Of a DNA stretch of 40,957 nt, positions 7,919-16,563 are shown one piece after another. Every line of letters begins with the position of its first letter. Position 1 is the stretch's first letter. The position numbers were made by a program, and so were the translations under genes. The notes beneath the pieces are model-generated. The model was given only the letters and a program-made list of their open reading frames with translations, did not search any database and had not been told where the DNA came from. Source of the stretch: Gammaproteobacteria bacterium (lineage in GTDB: Bacteria > Pseudomonadota > Gammaproteobacteria > UBA6429 > Thiohalophilaceae); contig QILH01000296.1 in the NCBI GenBank assembly GCA_003233255.1, forward strand, positions 1-40,957, given 5' to 3'.

Positions 7919-8629
7919 ATGAAAAGTAAAATAAAATTTATAGCGCTAACCCGGTTATCCGCTGTGTTTATTGTCGTCATGACGATCGTTGCGCTAACCG
8001 GTTGCGTGAAAAGCGATAACGTTTTAACTAAAAATGAATTCAAACCACCGGTAATAGAGGCGCACGAACAGGAAAGTAAATACAACGGAGCGATTTACCA
8101 GGCAGGAATGCGGGTGAATTTATTTTCTGATACGCAGGCGAAACAAATAGGCGATATTTTAACGATTAACCTGGTTGAATCGGCAACGGCGCTGGCAAGT
8201 TCGGATACTGCGGCAGAAAAGAAACAAAATATAGAAATGCCGCCGCCTAAAATAGCCGGTGACGATGTTGTTAAAGACGGGAAAAATGTATTAGAAAATG
8301 AAATTGAAGCAGGAAGGGATTTTCGCGGAAGTGGCGAATCCAATCAGGCGCATAATTTTCAGGCCGTGATTACAGTGAGCGTGATCGATGTTCTACCGAA
8401 TCAACATCTGGTTGTTCGTGGTGAAAAAGTGATTATGCTGAATCAGTCTGATGATTACATACGTTTTTCAGGCATTGTACGCCCGCAGGACATTGATCAG
8501 AATAATACTATTGAATCACAAAAAGTGGCGAATGTACGCATTAGTTACTCAGGTCGAGGTGTTTTATCTGCGGCGAATAAAATGGGGCCACTGTCTCGAT
8601 TCTTTCAAAGTGGTGTTTATCCTTATTGA
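7919..8629 (+). CDS. flgH: L-ring lipoprotein FlgH
   Basis: FlgH forms the L ring in the outer membrane. From the ATG at 7919 (MKSKIKFIALTRLSAVF) the protein has 236 residues with a hydrophobic signal and a lipobox LTGC at about residues 25-28, so it is a signal-peptidase II substrate. Conserved FlgH segments include GDILTINLVESATALASSDT and the C-terminal VRISYSGRGVLSAANKMGPL. An open frame extends upstream to 7856 within flgG, but that start would put about 21 extra residues before the signal peptide and is not credible. The C-terminal WLSRFF-like end is present as GPLSRFFQSGVYPY. Confidence 0.95.
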   Translation: MKSKIKFIALTRLSAVFIVVMTIVALTGCVKSDNVLTKNEFKPPVIEAHEQESKYNGAIYQAGMRVNLFSDTQAKQIGDILTINLVESATALASSDTAAEKKQNIEMPPPKIAGDDVVKDGKNVLENEIEAGRDFRGSGESNQAHNFQAVITVSVIDVLPNQHLVVRGEKVIMLNQSDDYIRFSGIVRPQDIDQNNTIESQKVANVRISYSGRGVLSAANKMGPLSRFFQSGVYPY

Positions 8630-8645
8630 GTCAGGAGTAGTAGCA

Positions 8646-9767
8646 GTGTTACAAAAAGCAGAGTTAAAATTTGTTCTTATTACTGGATTCCTGATGTTTT
8701 TTGCATTGCAGTCTGATTTTGTTGCAGCTGATCGGATAAAAGATATCGCCAAAATACAAGGAGTCCGGGATAACCAACTTGTCGGTTATGGATTAGTAGT
8801 AGGTTTGAATGGAACCGGCGATGGTAATGCACCTCATACAGTACAGAGCTTACGAGGAATGTTATCGAGACTCGGTGTTAATATACCGCAAAACGTATCG
8901 TTACAATCTAAAAATGTAGCCGCGGTAGCCATACATACCAGTTTACCTGCCTTTGCAAAACCTGGACAAACTATTGATATTACGATTTCATCAATTGGAA
9001 ATGCGAGAAGTTTGCGTGGCGGAAGTTTGCTTATCTCCCCTTTAAAGGGTGTTGATGGACAGGTTTATGCGATAGCTCAGGGAAATATCATAGTTAGTGG
9101 TTTTGGGGCGGAAGGGAATGATGGCTCAAGTGTAACCGTCAATATTACGAGTGTAGGTCGTATACCGAATGGGGCAACGGTTGAAAAGGCGGTTGAGACC
9201 CCATTTGGTAAAAAGCGTGAGATTGTGTTGAATTTGCGTACGCCAGATTTTACGACCTCAAATCAGGTTACCAAGGTTATTAACGAAACCCTGGGTCCTG
9301 GTACTGCCTATTCGATTGATGCGGGCTCAATAAATGTCCAAGCACCCGAAGATCTTGCACAAAGGGTATCGTATATTTCTTTACTTGAGAACCTGGAAGT
9401 CGAACCGGCTATACCCCCGGCACGAGTGGTTATTAATGCGCGTACCGGTACAGTTGTTATTGGTCGGCATGTGCGAGTATTACCTGCGGCGGTATCGCAT
9501 GGCAGTTTAACGGTGACTATTACTGAGAGTGTCAATGTGAATCAACCTGACGCGTTTTCGAGAGCGGGTCGTACGGTAACAACGCCGCAGTCGGATCTCA
9601 ATATTGTCCAGGACAATTCTCGTATGTTCAAGATCAAAGAAGGTGTGACCCTGGACGATGTTGTTCGTGGAGTAAATGAAGTGGGTCTGGCACCAGGTGA
9701 TTTAGTTGCCATCCTGGAAGCGTTAAAAGAAGCCGGTGCCTTACGCGCAGAGTTAATCGTCATATAG
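8646..9767 (+). CDS. flgI: P-ring protein FlgI, GTG start
   Basis: FlgI builds the periplasmic P ring with help from FlgA. The protein from the GTG at 8646 is 373 residues. It has a hydrophobic signal (VLITGFLMFFALQ) and probable cleavage after FVAA, before the mature start DRIKDIAKIQGVRDNQLVGY, which is typical of FlgI. Further conserved blocks are LNGTGDGNAPHTVQSLRGML and the C-terminal LVAILEALKEAGALRAELIV. An AGGAG lies eight bases before the GTG. The frame is open far upstream into flgH, but a start there would bury the signal peptide, so the GTG is preferred. Confidence 0.95.
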   Translation: MLQKAELKFVLITGFLMFFALQSDFVAADRIKDIAKIQGVRDNQLVGYGLVVGLNGTGDGNAPHTVQSLRGMLSRLGVNIPQNVSLQSKNVAAVAIHTSLPAFAKPGQTIDITISSIGNARSLRGGSLLISPLKGVDGQVYAIAQGNIIVSGFGAEGNDGSSVTVNITSVGRIPNGATVEKAVETPFGKKREIVLNLRTPDFTTSNQVTKVINETLGPGTAYSIDAGSINVQAPEDLAQRVSYISLLENLEVEPAIPPARVVINARTGTVVIGRHVRVLPAAVSHGSLTVTITESVNVNQPDAFSRAGRTVTTPQSDLNIVQDNSRMFKIKEGVTLDDVVRGVNEVGLAPGDLVAILEALKEAGALRAELIVI

Positions 9768-9793
9768 ATATGTTAGTGGCCGTAGGTTCCAGC

Positions 9794-9808
9794 GCAAAAT
9801 TATTTTGC
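9794..9808. repeat. Short perfect inverted repeat upstream of the flgJ promoter
   Basis: GCAAAAT-T-ATTTTGC is a perfect 7-base inverted repeat around a single centre base. It lies 26 bases after the flgI stop and about 73 bases upstream of the -24 element of the flgJ promoter, a distance typical of an enhancer-binding activator site. It could bind a dimeric activator such as FleR or FleQ, or form a weak hairpin after flgI. No T-tract follows directly, so I favour neither role strongly. Confidence 0.4.
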
Positions 9809-9880
9809 CGAGCAGGCTATTTTTTGCCGGAAATTTCATTAAAATATACATAAAATCATACACTTAAAGTATATAGTGGT

Positions 9881-9896
9881 TGGCAGGTTTATTGCA
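9881..9896 (+). promoter_or_regulatory. Sigma-54 (RpoN) promoter for flgJKL
   Basis: TGGCAGGTTTATTGCA has -24 TGGCA and -12 TTGCA with GG at 9882-9883 and GC at 9894-9895, the exact RpoN spacing. The expected start near 9907 leaves a leader of about 34 bases before the flgJ ATG. The site splits the flg genes into two transcription units, flgB-I and flgJ-L. Confidence 0.88.
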
Positions 9897-9940
9897 TTTC
9901 TATTCGTAATAAAGGCTATAGAACATGGAATTTTGTCTCA

Positions 9941-10837
9941 ATGCTAAGTAATAATACGCAATCTGTATATACCGATATTCAAGGCATGGCTCGGCTACGC
10001 ACTCAGGCGCGTAACGATCCTGAAGCCACCTTAAAACAGGTCGCAAAGCATTTTGAAAGTTTATATATGAATATGATGCTAAAAAGTATGCGTGCTGCGA
10101 GCTTTGGCGATCCTAATTTTGATTCCAACAGTAGCACAATGTATCGAGATATGTATGACAGTCAAATGGCATTACAGTTGAGCGAACAGCAAGGTATCGG
10201 GTTAGCGGATATGTTGGTCAAGCAATTACAAAAGAGTATGCCGGCAACCAGCAATGAAAATAAATCTGATAACGTTGAGTTCAATACGATCCCTCAGGGT
10301 ATTACTGCATCTCGGCATAAAACAGGATCTATCGATCCGGATAAATTTAACTCGAAAAATGAGTTTGTAAGTATTTTAATGCCTTATGCTGAGAAAGCGG
10401 CAGATGAATTAGAGGTCGCGCCACAAGTATTAATTGCCCAGGCTGCATTAGAGACAGGTTGGGGGCAACACATGCAGCGTTTACCAAACGGCAAAAGCAG
10501 TTATAACCTGTTTAATATTAAAGCTGGTTCGTCCTGGTCTGGGCCGGAGGTAAACATCAAGGCCCTGGAATACAGGAATGGAATTGCGGAAAAAACGAAT
10601 TCTTCTTTTCGAGTGTATGGCTCATTGCAGGAGAGTTTTGATGATTATGTTCAGTTTATAAAGTCTAACCCTAGATATCAGAACGCCCTGGCTGTTTCAA
10701 ATGATCCGGAGGCCTATACATATGAATTACAAAAAGCGGGTTATGCAACCGATCCAGATTATGCAGAAAAAATTAATAATATTTTTCAGCGAGAAATAAT
10801 TAGTGCGCCGTATTCAGAGTATCTACACGAAGTTTGA
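9941..10837 (+). CDS. flgJ: FlgJ, rod assembly protein with peptidoglycan hydrolase domain
   Basis: FlgJ caps the growing rod and cuts a hole in peptidoglycan for it. The 298-residue protein has both parts: an N-terminal rod-scaffold domain (about residues 27-100; AKHFESLYMNMMLKSMRAAS and ADMLVKQLQ) and a C-terminal glucosaminidase domain (about 140-290). The latter has the catalytic-region motif QAALETGWGQ, with Glu about 171, followed by SSYNLFNIKAG. It is therefore the dual-domain form found in gammaproteobacteria. The ATG at 9941 has no strong ribosome site. flgK follows after 16 bases. Confidence 0.94.
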   Translation: MLSNNTQSVYTDIQGMARLRTQARNDPEATLKQVAKHFESLYMNMMLKSMRAASFGDPNFDSNSSTMYRDMYDSQMALQLSEQQGIGLADMLVKQLQKSMPATSNENKSDNVEFNTIPQGITASRHKTGSIDPDKFNSKNEFVSILMPYAEKAADELEVAPQVLIAQAALETGWGQHMQRLPNGKSSYNLFNIKAGSSWSGPEVNIKALEYRNGIAEKTNSSFRVYGSLQESFDDYVQFIKSNPRYQNALAVSNDPEAYTYELQKAGYATDPDYAEKINNIFQREIISAPYSEYLHEV

Positions 10838-10853
10838 ATCTTGAGGTAATATA

Positions 10854-12968
10854 ATGGCGGGTGGTGATTTATTAGGTATTAGTACTTCAGGGGTGCAGGC
10901 CGCGCAGCGGGCTTTGTCGACCGTGAGTCATAATATCGCTAATTCTTCTACCCCAGGCTACTCTCGCCAGAGGACAGATCTAGATACCCGCTCACCGCAA
11001 TTTGCCGGTAACGGTTCGATTGGTACGGGTGTGGTAGTCAACAGTGTTGATCGGTATTACGATGAATTTCTTACCTCAGAGGTTCGCCATACAAATTCAT
11101 TGAGTAAGTTTCTTGATAAGAGTTATGAGTTTACAACGCAAGTCGATAATCTTTTAGCCGATCCAGAAGCAGGTCTGGCGCCGGCCTTGTCTGAATTTTT
11201 TGATTCGGTCAATGGGGTGGCAAATGAACCCACCTCTAATGCTTCTCGTCAGGTTCTATTGAGCACTTCACGAAATCTGTCTGATCGATTTGCTTTTTTA
11301 AACGAACGCTTTGAATCGCTTCGTAAGGGCGTTAATCAGGATATGAAGGGTATGGTTGGCCAGGTAAATCAGCTTGCCAAAGGTATAGCAGAATTAAATA
11401 ATACCATCGTCAGAGCTCGTGAGGTTACCGATAAACCGGCAAATGATTTGCTGGATCAACGGGATAGACTGGTTCAGGAACTATCAGGCTTGATCAATGT
11501 ACGTACCACTATTCAGGATGATGATCGTATGAACGTTTTTATCGGTAATGGACAAACGCTTGTTATTGCTGATGTATATGAAGAATTAGGGACAAAGCTG
11601 AATGAGTATGATCCTTCTCAGCTTGATGTGATATTTAAAGGCAGCGGCCAGGAAATAGTGATAAATCAATTTCTCTCGGGTGGAGAGCTCGGCGGATTAA
11701 TTAAATTTAGAAAAGAAATTCTCGCGCCAGCACAAAATGAGCTAGGTCGGATAGCGATCGGTATTACCCAGTCATTTAATAATCAACATCGCCTTGGGAT
11801 GACGATGAATAATGAACTGGGTGGAAATTATTTCCGTCCAATTGACCTGAATGCGGCACTGGTTTTACCCAGCAATACGAATCGGGGTGACTTAAGAATT
11901 AACTCAGAAATTGTTGATACTAATAAATTGACGACCAGCAATTATCAGTTAACCTACAAAAATGGCCAATATGAATTATTACGTCTGGATGATGCGAAGG
12001 TAATCGGTCAATTTACCAGTTTACCTCATGAGATAGAAACCGATGGGTTCAAATTAACAATGGATGTGGGTGCGATAAAGGACGGTGATCGTTATATTAT
12101 TCAGCCGACTCGACGGTCAGCCGATATTTTTTCTGTTGCTATCAATACGGTTGATGAGATAGCTGCGTCAACCCCCATACGGGCCGAGGCGGATATTAAT
12201 AATCTGGGAAATGCCGATATTGAGATTACTCAAATCACCGATGTTGATAATACGGCCTTTAACGGTGCACCCGGCAAATTAAGCCCACCATACGTTATTC
12301 GATTTATCGATGAGAAAAATTTTGAAATATTAGATAATTCGGGTAAAGCGATTACTATCAAACAGGCAGCAACCGCGGATGATCCAGCGATTAATTTAAA
12401 TCAGTCACGTGGAACCGGTACAGATAATGCTGACAGTGAAACAGTAGGCAAGGAAAAACATGATCGAGATGACAAACAAAATACCGCCGGAGGCTTGTCA
12501 AAAGTTGAAACGGCGATAGCCTACGATCCTGGTACCGGAGCCACGATATTCCCGACACCTGGCGGCGTTGATCGCGGTATGCATATCCGTATCGATGGTA
12601 AACCAAAAACAGGGGACATGTTCAGAATAGAATATAACAAGGATGGTATAAGCGATAATAAAAACGCCCTTGCTCTAGCTGCGTTACAGACTAAACCTAC
12701 CTTGCTTAATGGTACTTCTGATTATGCACAGACTTATGGTCAACTGGTTTCCAGAGTAGGTAGTCGAACTCATGAGCTGGATATTAATCGCCAGGCGCAA
12801 ATGTTATTGCTCAATCAGGCCGTTGCATCGAAAGAGGAAATGTCTGGAGTGAACCTGGATGAAGAAGCAGCTGAAATGATACGCTATCAAAATATGTATC
12901 AGGCCAATGCGAAAGTCATTGCTGCTGCCAATCAAACCTTTCAAATCCTTATGGATGCATTCCGCTAA
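10854..12968 (+). CDS. flgK: Hook-filament junction protein FlgK (HAP1)
   Basis: FlgK is the first hook-filament junction protein. The 704-residue chain has the N-terminal signature LSTVSHNIANSSTPGYSRQR, coiled N-terminal helices (DLLDQRDRLVQELSGLINV near residue 200) and the C-terminal GVNLDEEAAEMIRYQNMYQA with FQILMDAFR. It is longer than the enterobacterial protein (about 550) and nearer the Pseudomonas size; the extra sequence is a central surface-exposed region (about residues 330-610). The ribosome site TTGAGG precedes the ATG. The stop overlaps the flgL ATG by one base (TAATG), indicating coupled translation. Confidence 0.95.
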   Translation: MAGGDLLGISTSGVQAAQRALSTVSHNIANSSTPGYSRQRTDLDTRSPQFAGNGSIGTGVVVNSVDRYYDEFLTSEVRHTNSLSKFLDKSYEFTTQVDNLLADPEAGLAPALSEFFDSVNGVANEPTSNASRQVLLSTSRNLSDRFAFLNERFESLRKGVNQDMKGMVGQVNQLAKGIAELNNTIVRAREVTDKPANDLLDQRDRLVQELSGLINVRTTIQDDDRMNVFIGNGQTLVIADVYEELGTKLNEYDPSQLDVIFKGSGQEIVINQFLSGGELGGLIKFRKEILAPAQNELGRIAIGITQSFNNQHRLGMTMNNELGGNYFRPIDLNAALVLPSNTNRGDLRINSEIVDTNKLTTSNYQLTYKNGQYELLRLDDAKVIGQFTSLPHEIETDGFKLTMDVGAIKDGDRYIIQPTRRSADIFSVAINTVDEIAASTPIRAEADINNLGNADIEITQITDVDNTAFNGAPGKLSPPYVIRFIDEKNFEILDNSGKAITIKQAATADDPAINLNQSRGTGTDNADSETVGKEKHDRDDKQNTAGGLSKVETAIAYDPGTGATIFPTPGGVDRGMHIRIDGKPKTGDMFRIEYNKDGISDNKNALALAALQTKPTLLNGTSDYAQTYGQLVSRVGSRTHELDINRQAQMLLLNQAVASKEEMSGVNLDEEAAEMIRYQNMYQANAKVIAAANQTFQILMDAFR

Positions 12969-14194
12969 TGGCGTTACGAGTGTCAACAAACCAGTTTCAT
13001 AAAGTAGCGGTTGATTCCATGCTGGAACAACAGGCGAAGCTGAGTAAGGTTCAACAGCAAGTTGCGACAGGTCGTAAAATTCATCTACCATCCGATGATC
13101 CGGTCGCTTCTGCAAAGATAGTCAAGTTAAATGATATTTTAAAATCATCTGATCAATTTCAATCGAATATTGTTGCCGCACGGGCAAGGTTAACACTCGA
13201 AGAAAGTGCCTTAGCCGATGTGGTCGAGGTTTATCATCGAGTCAGAGAGTTAACGATACAGGCAAATAATGCCAGTCAAACAAACGAAACACGTTCATTT
13301 ATTGCTGAAGAGATATCTCAATTATTAGAAGAAGTTGTAGGTCTTGCCAATGCGGCGGATAGTAATGGTGAATTTTTATTCTCTGGTAATAAAGGTAAAT
13401 TCAAGCCGTTCGCAAAAAACAGCACGGGCGGTTATGACTACAGTGGCGATGACGGGCAGCGATCAATTCAGATCGGGCCACGTCGAAAGGTAGCTATTAA
13501 TGATTCTGGCAGTGATGTGTTTCGAGAAATACGAGATGGTAATGGTAAATTTAATATATTAGAAGGTAAATTAAATAAAGGCAGTGGAGTGACTGATCCT
13601 GGTACGGTTACCGGGAATTATGATATGGGAACCTATGCCATTCTGTTTGATAGAAAAGAAAGCATTAATCCAGAAGAGCCGATGACATATGCGGTGGTTG
13701 ACGATAAAGGGAAAGAAGTTTTACCGGCGGGACAAAAGTATATCGAAGGTGCTTCAATTGAATTCTCTGGAGTCAATACGTTTATCAAAGGGAACCCAGA
13801 ACCTGGCGACTATTTTGTTGTCAGGCCGAGTTTTCATCAGGATATTTTTACCACCCTGGATAATTTTGTCATACAATTAAAAAAGGGGCATGGAACGGAT
13901 GCGGGCCAGGCAAAATTAAATAATGCGGTAAACCGATTGCTGGTTTCTATCGATCAGGCTTTAGGTAAGGTATTAGAAATTCGGGCTAATGTCGGAGCAC
14001 GTTTAAATGCGCTGGAAAGTCAGGAAAATATCAATGAGTCAGTTAAGATTCAGGTGAAGACGATTCTGTCTGACGTAGAGGACCTCGATTATGGTCAGGC
14101 GGTAAGTGAACTTAATCTAAAGTTAACCGGGTTACAGGCGTCACAGAAGGCTTTTACCCGAGTGCAGGATATTTCTTTATTCGATTATATTTAA
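12968..14194 (+). CDS. flgL: Hook-filament junction protein FlgL (HAP3)
   Basis: FlgL is the second junction protein, between FlgK and the filament. The 408-residue protein has a flagellin-like N-terminus (MLEQQAKLSKVQQQVATGRK, then LPSDDPVASAKIVKL) and a flagellin-like C-terminus (ALESQENINESVKIQVKTIL and YGQAVSELNLKLTGLQASQK). The start overlaps the flgK stop. It is the last gene of the flgJKL unit and is followed by a 411-base spacer before flagellin. Confidence 0.95.
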   Translation: MALRVSTNQFHKVAVDSMLEQQAKLSKVQQQVATGRKIHLPSDDPVASAKIVKLNDILKSSDQFQSNIVAARARLTLEESALADVVEVYHRVRELTIQANNASQTNETRSFIAEEISQLLEEVVGLANAADSNGEFLFSGNKGKFKPFAKNSTGGYDYSGDDGQRSIQIGPRRKVAINDSGSDVFREIRDGNGKFNILEGKLNKGSGVTDPGTVTGNYDMGTYAILFDRKESINPEEPMTYAVVDDKGKEVLPAGQKYIEGASIEFSGVNTFIKGNPEPGDYFVVRPSFHQDIFTTLDNFVIQLKKGHGTDAGQAKLNNAVNRLLVSIDQALGKVLEIRANVGARLNALESQENINESVKIQVKTILSDVEDLDYGQAVSELNLKLTGLQASQKAFTRVQDISLFDYI

Positions 14195-14244
14195 TTATTT
14201 CTGTCCATGATTTATAGCCTTGATGCCCAGATACTATTACTAAA

Positions 14245-14270
14245 CCTGGATCGGCTAGCCGTTTTTCAGG
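14245..14270 (+). terminator. Possible weak terminator after flgL
   Basis: CCTGGA at 14245-14250 can pair with TTCAGG at 14265-14270 (one G-T pair), enclosing an inner CGG-CTAG-CCG and a run of five T. The T-run lies inside the outer stem; alternatively the inner short stem followed directly by TTTTT acts alone. Its place about 50 bases after the flgL stop fits the end of the flgJKL unit, but pairing is weak. Confidence 0.3.
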
Positions 14271-14402
14271 CGCAATGGTTAGTGTTGAGATTATAGTGAA
14301 TTAACTACAAAAACTGGCGCTATAATGGATTCAATTCATAAAATCGTCCTGAGCACCGTTGCGATATAAATTTATGGTTAAAAATAGTCGTGGGGCGATA
14401 TA

Positions 14403-14516
14403 ATGGCTATTTTCAATAAAAACAACAACTTAAAATATGCCGGGCCGGCAATTATTTTCCGCATTGTCTATAAAGAAGCCATGATCCGGGACGCTAGTGA
14501 TCCACGGGAGCGGTGA
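14403..14516 (+). CDS. Possible small peptide gene upstream of flagellin
   Basis: An ATG at 14403 opens a frame of 37 codons, MAIFNKNNNLKYAGPAIIFR and on to ASDPRER. A G-rich stretch (GTGGGGCGA) ends about 6 bases before the ATG and could act as a ribosome site. A short hydrophobic segment (AGPAIIFRIV) lies in the middle. I recognise no family. It may be a chance open frame, since random sequence often contains 37 codons. It ends about 24 bases before the -35 element of the flagellin promoter. Confidence 0.2.
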   Translation: MAIFNKNNNLKYAGPAIIFRIVYKEAMIRDASDPRER

Positions 14517-14539
14517 TTACGCCTTGTGCGTATGTCCGC

Positions 14540-14566
14540 TAAAGTTGGATTCTCAATTCGGGTTAT
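14540..14566 (+). promoter_or_regulatory. Probable sigma-28 promoter for fliC
   Basis: TAAAGTTG at 14540-14547 matches the FliA -35 element in seven of eight positions. Exactly 15 bases after TAAA comes CGGGTTAT (14559-14566), which keeps only the second half of the -10 element (GNTA). Position about 40 bases before the flagellin start and the strong -35 support it. The weak -10 is why confidence is moderate, although no better promoter is visible. Confidence 0.5.
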
Positions 14567-14605
14567 AACTGATTGAGATAAAGTTCGAAGAGGAGCATAA
14601 GCGTC

Positions 14606-16075
14606 ATGCCTCAAGTCATTAATACAAACATTATGTCGCTCAATTCGCAACGTAATTTGAACACCTCGCAAGAGGCGTTACAAACTTCCTTGCAGCGTCT
14701 GTCATCTGGTTTACGAATTAATAGTGCCAAAGACGATGCAGCAGGACTTGCGATTTCTGAGCGTTTTACTTCACAGATTCGTGGTTTGAATCAAGCAGTA
14801 CGAAACGCCAATGACGGTATTTCACTTGCGCAAACAGCAGAAGGTGCACTGGCGGAGTCTGGTAACATTCTGCAACGGATTCGTGAATTGTCTGTGCAAT
14901 CAGCCAATGCCACGAACTCGGCGTCTGATCGCCAGGCCCTACAGGCTGAAGTGGGTCAGTTGGTGCAGGAACTGGATCGAATTGCCACTAACACGGAATT
15001 CAATGGACAGAAATTACTGGACGGTACGTTTGGTACGGCGGTATTCCAGGTCGGTGCGAATGCGAATCAGACGATTCAAACGACCACCAATAACTTTCGT
15101 ATTGGGCAATTTGGTAACCACCGCATCGAAGGTGTTGAATCTTCAGCCGGTGCAACCAATCGTTATGCACAAGGTGACTCGCTGACCATTGCGGGTAATC
15201 TGGGCACTCGCACGATAGCTGTTGATCCGGAGTCAAATGCCAAAGCAGTGGCTTCAGCAATTGATGCAAAAAGTAATGAAACCGGTGTCAGTGCCTTTGC
15301 GAAAACTGAAATCGGTTTGTCTTTCAGTGCGGCAGGTGCTTATACGGTTGATGTGCAATCGGATAATAAGGACTTTCAGTCTATTTCCTTTACCCTGGCA
15401 GGTACCGAAGGAAATGATGGTCTGTCTGCTGCGGTTACTGCGTTTAATGATATTGCTTCTAAAACAGGGGTTACTGCCCGTTTAAGTGGTGATAGCAAAA
15501 CGGTTATTTTAACCAATGCGACGGGTAATAACATCACCATGCGCGATACGGTTAATTCTAACTCTGGCGATGTGATGATTGGTGGTGGATCACCAGGATC
15601 AGACGGAGCATCTGCTGGTGGTGGTACTGTGTTAGGTGCAAACGGTGCTGTTGATACGGCAGTGGTTGTTGGGCAAGTTATCTTTGACTCCGACAAATCA
15701 TTTGGTGTATCTGGTATTGGTGGTGCAACCAACATAATGGCTCAGGAAGCATCTGAATTGAATGCAGTTCAAGCTCTGGATGTGGGTACCGTTGCGGGTG
15801 CCAACCTTTCGCTTGCGATTGTTGATTCAGCATTAAATACAGTGAATTCACAACGGGCAAAATTTGGTGCGATACAAAGCCGCTTTGGTTCTACCATTGC
15901 TAACTTGTCGACCAATGCTGAGAACCTGACGGCTGCGCGTTCACGAATTCGTGATGCTGACTTTGCAATGGAAACTGCAGAATTAACACGGAATCAAATT
16001 CTGCAACAAGCCGGTGTGGCCATGCTTGCGCAAGCAAACGTTGCTCCACAGAGCGTCTTGTCGTTGCTGCAGTAA
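14606..16075 (+). CDS. fliC: Flagellin FliC
   Basis: Flagellin is the filament subunit, secreted and assembled outside the cell. The 489-residue protein has the conserved N-terminal D0/D1 region (MPQVINTNIMSLNSQRNLNT, then SSGLRINSAKDDAAGLAISE and LQRIRELSVQSANATNS). The C-terminal region is also conserved (ENLTAARSRIRDADFAMETA and ending APQSVLSLLQ). The middle (about residues 170-400) is variable, Gly/Asn/Thr-rich and without Cys, as expected for the surface-exposed part. GAGGAG lies nine bases before the ATG. Only one flagellin gene is present in this window. Downstream are flaG and the cap and chaperone genes. Confidence 0.97.
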   Translation: MPQVINTNIMSLNSQRNLNTSQEALQTSLQRLSSGLRINSAKDDAAGLAISERFTSQIRGLNQAVRNANDGISLAQTAEGALAESGNILQRIRELSVQSANATNSASDRQALQAEVGQLVQELDRIATNTEFNGQKLLDGTFGTAVFQVGANANQTIQTTTNNFRIGQFGNHRIEGVESSAGATNRYAQGDSLTIAGNLGTRTIAVDPESNAKAVASAIDAKSNETGVSAFAKTEIGLSFSAAGAYTVDVQSDNKDFQSISFTLAGTEGNDGLSAAVTAFNDIASKTGVTARLSGDSKTVILTNATGNNITMRDTVNSNSGDVMIGGGSPGSDGASAGGGTVLGANGAVDTAVVVGQVIFDSDKSFGVSGIGGATNIMAQEASELNAVQALDVGTVAGANLSLAIVDSALNTVNSQRAKFGAIQSRFGSTIANLSTNAENLTAARSRIRDADFAMETAELTRNQILQQAGVAMLAQANVAPQSVLSLLQ

Positions 16076-16085
16076 GTGTGAGAGT

Positions 16086-16118
16086 GGAACGTGCGAAGTA
16101 ATGAAACGTTCCCATTAC
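16086..16118 (+). terminator. Two mutually exclusive hairpins after fliC
   Basis: GGAACGT (16086-16092) pairs perfectly with ACGTTCC (16106-16112). GTAATG (16098-16103) pairs perfectly with CATTAC (16113-16118). The two stems share sequence and cannot both form. They lie between the fliC stop and the flaG ribosome site (AGAGGTG). No T-tract follows, so this is more likely an mRNA-processing or stability element, or a control on flaG expression, than an ordinary terminator. Confidence 0.4.
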
Positions 16119-16134
16119 CAATAGAGGTGCTGAT

Positions 16135-16560
16135 ATGGATAATGAAACCATGGCGCAAATAACCTCGCTGGTAAACACGCGAAGCAACGGCAGTGAGATT
16201 AGTGTTACTCGGATCAAGGACGTTGATGTTGCGGCAGTGAAGCCAACCAGGATGGATGCAGCAACGAGTCTGGCGCAGGCGCGAGAGGCGTCTGCTGAAC
16301 AGATTAAGGTCTCACGAGAGTCGTTCGAAAGGGTTGTCAGCGAGTTGGAATCTTTTGTACAGAATTCACAACGCAACCTGGATTTTCATATTGATGATAA
16401 GACAGGGCGAGTTATCGTAAGTGTGGTGGATTCGACAAATGACTCGGTAATACGGCAAATTCCTTCCGAAGAGATGCTGGTACTATCGCATCGTATTCAA
16501 GAATACATGGATGACCATCAATTAGATATGAAAGGGATGTTATTGGAGTTAAAAGCTTAG
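16135..16560 (+). CDS. flaG: FlaG family protein
   Basis: This 141-residue protein has the FlaG C-terminal domain: RNLDFHIDDKTGRVIVSVVD, then STNDSVIRQIPSEEMLVLSH (about residues 82-125). The N-terminal half is charged and probably flexible. FlaG proteins are encoded beside flagellin and fliD in polar-flagellated bacteria and influence filament length; the molecular mechanism is not settled. The ribosome site AGAGGTG lies just before the ATG. A sigma-54 promoter for fliD begins four bases after its stop. Confidence 0.92.
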   Translation: MDNETMAQITSLVNTRSNGSEISVTRIKDVDVAAVKPTRMDAATSLAQAREASAEQIKVSRESFERVVSELESFVQNSQRNLDFHIDDKTGRVIVSVVDSTNDSVIRQIPSEEMLVLSHRIQEYMDDHQLDMKGMLLELKA

Positions 16561-16563
16561 GAT

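Larger units (their letters stand above)
14195..14605 (+). other. Long flagellin upstream region
   Basis: This 411-base spacer separates flgL from fliC. It holds a weak hairpin after flgL (14245-14270), a TATAAT at 14321-14326 without a good -35, a possible 37-codon reading frame (14403-14516) and a likely sigma-28 promoter (14540-14566). It also holds a strong flagellin ribosome site GAGGAG at 14591-14596. It is the longest non-coding stretch in the window. I see no tRNA and no sigma-54 site in it. Confidence 0.7.

Noticed and set aside
8451..8645. Large apparent overlap of flgH and flgI if the longest frame is used for flgI
   Set aside because: The upstream part has no FlgI similarity, and it would bury the signal peptide. 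The GTG at 8646 with AGGAG upstream gives the normal protein.
14321..14326. TATAAT box in the flagellin spacer as a sigma-70 promoter
   Set aside because: No -35 hexamer at 16-18 bases; in AT-rich sequence an isolated TATAAT is expected by chance.
14399..14421. AAAATAG...CTATTTT inverted repeat before fliC as a terminator
   Set aside because: Stem is AT-rich with a large loop and no T-run after it.
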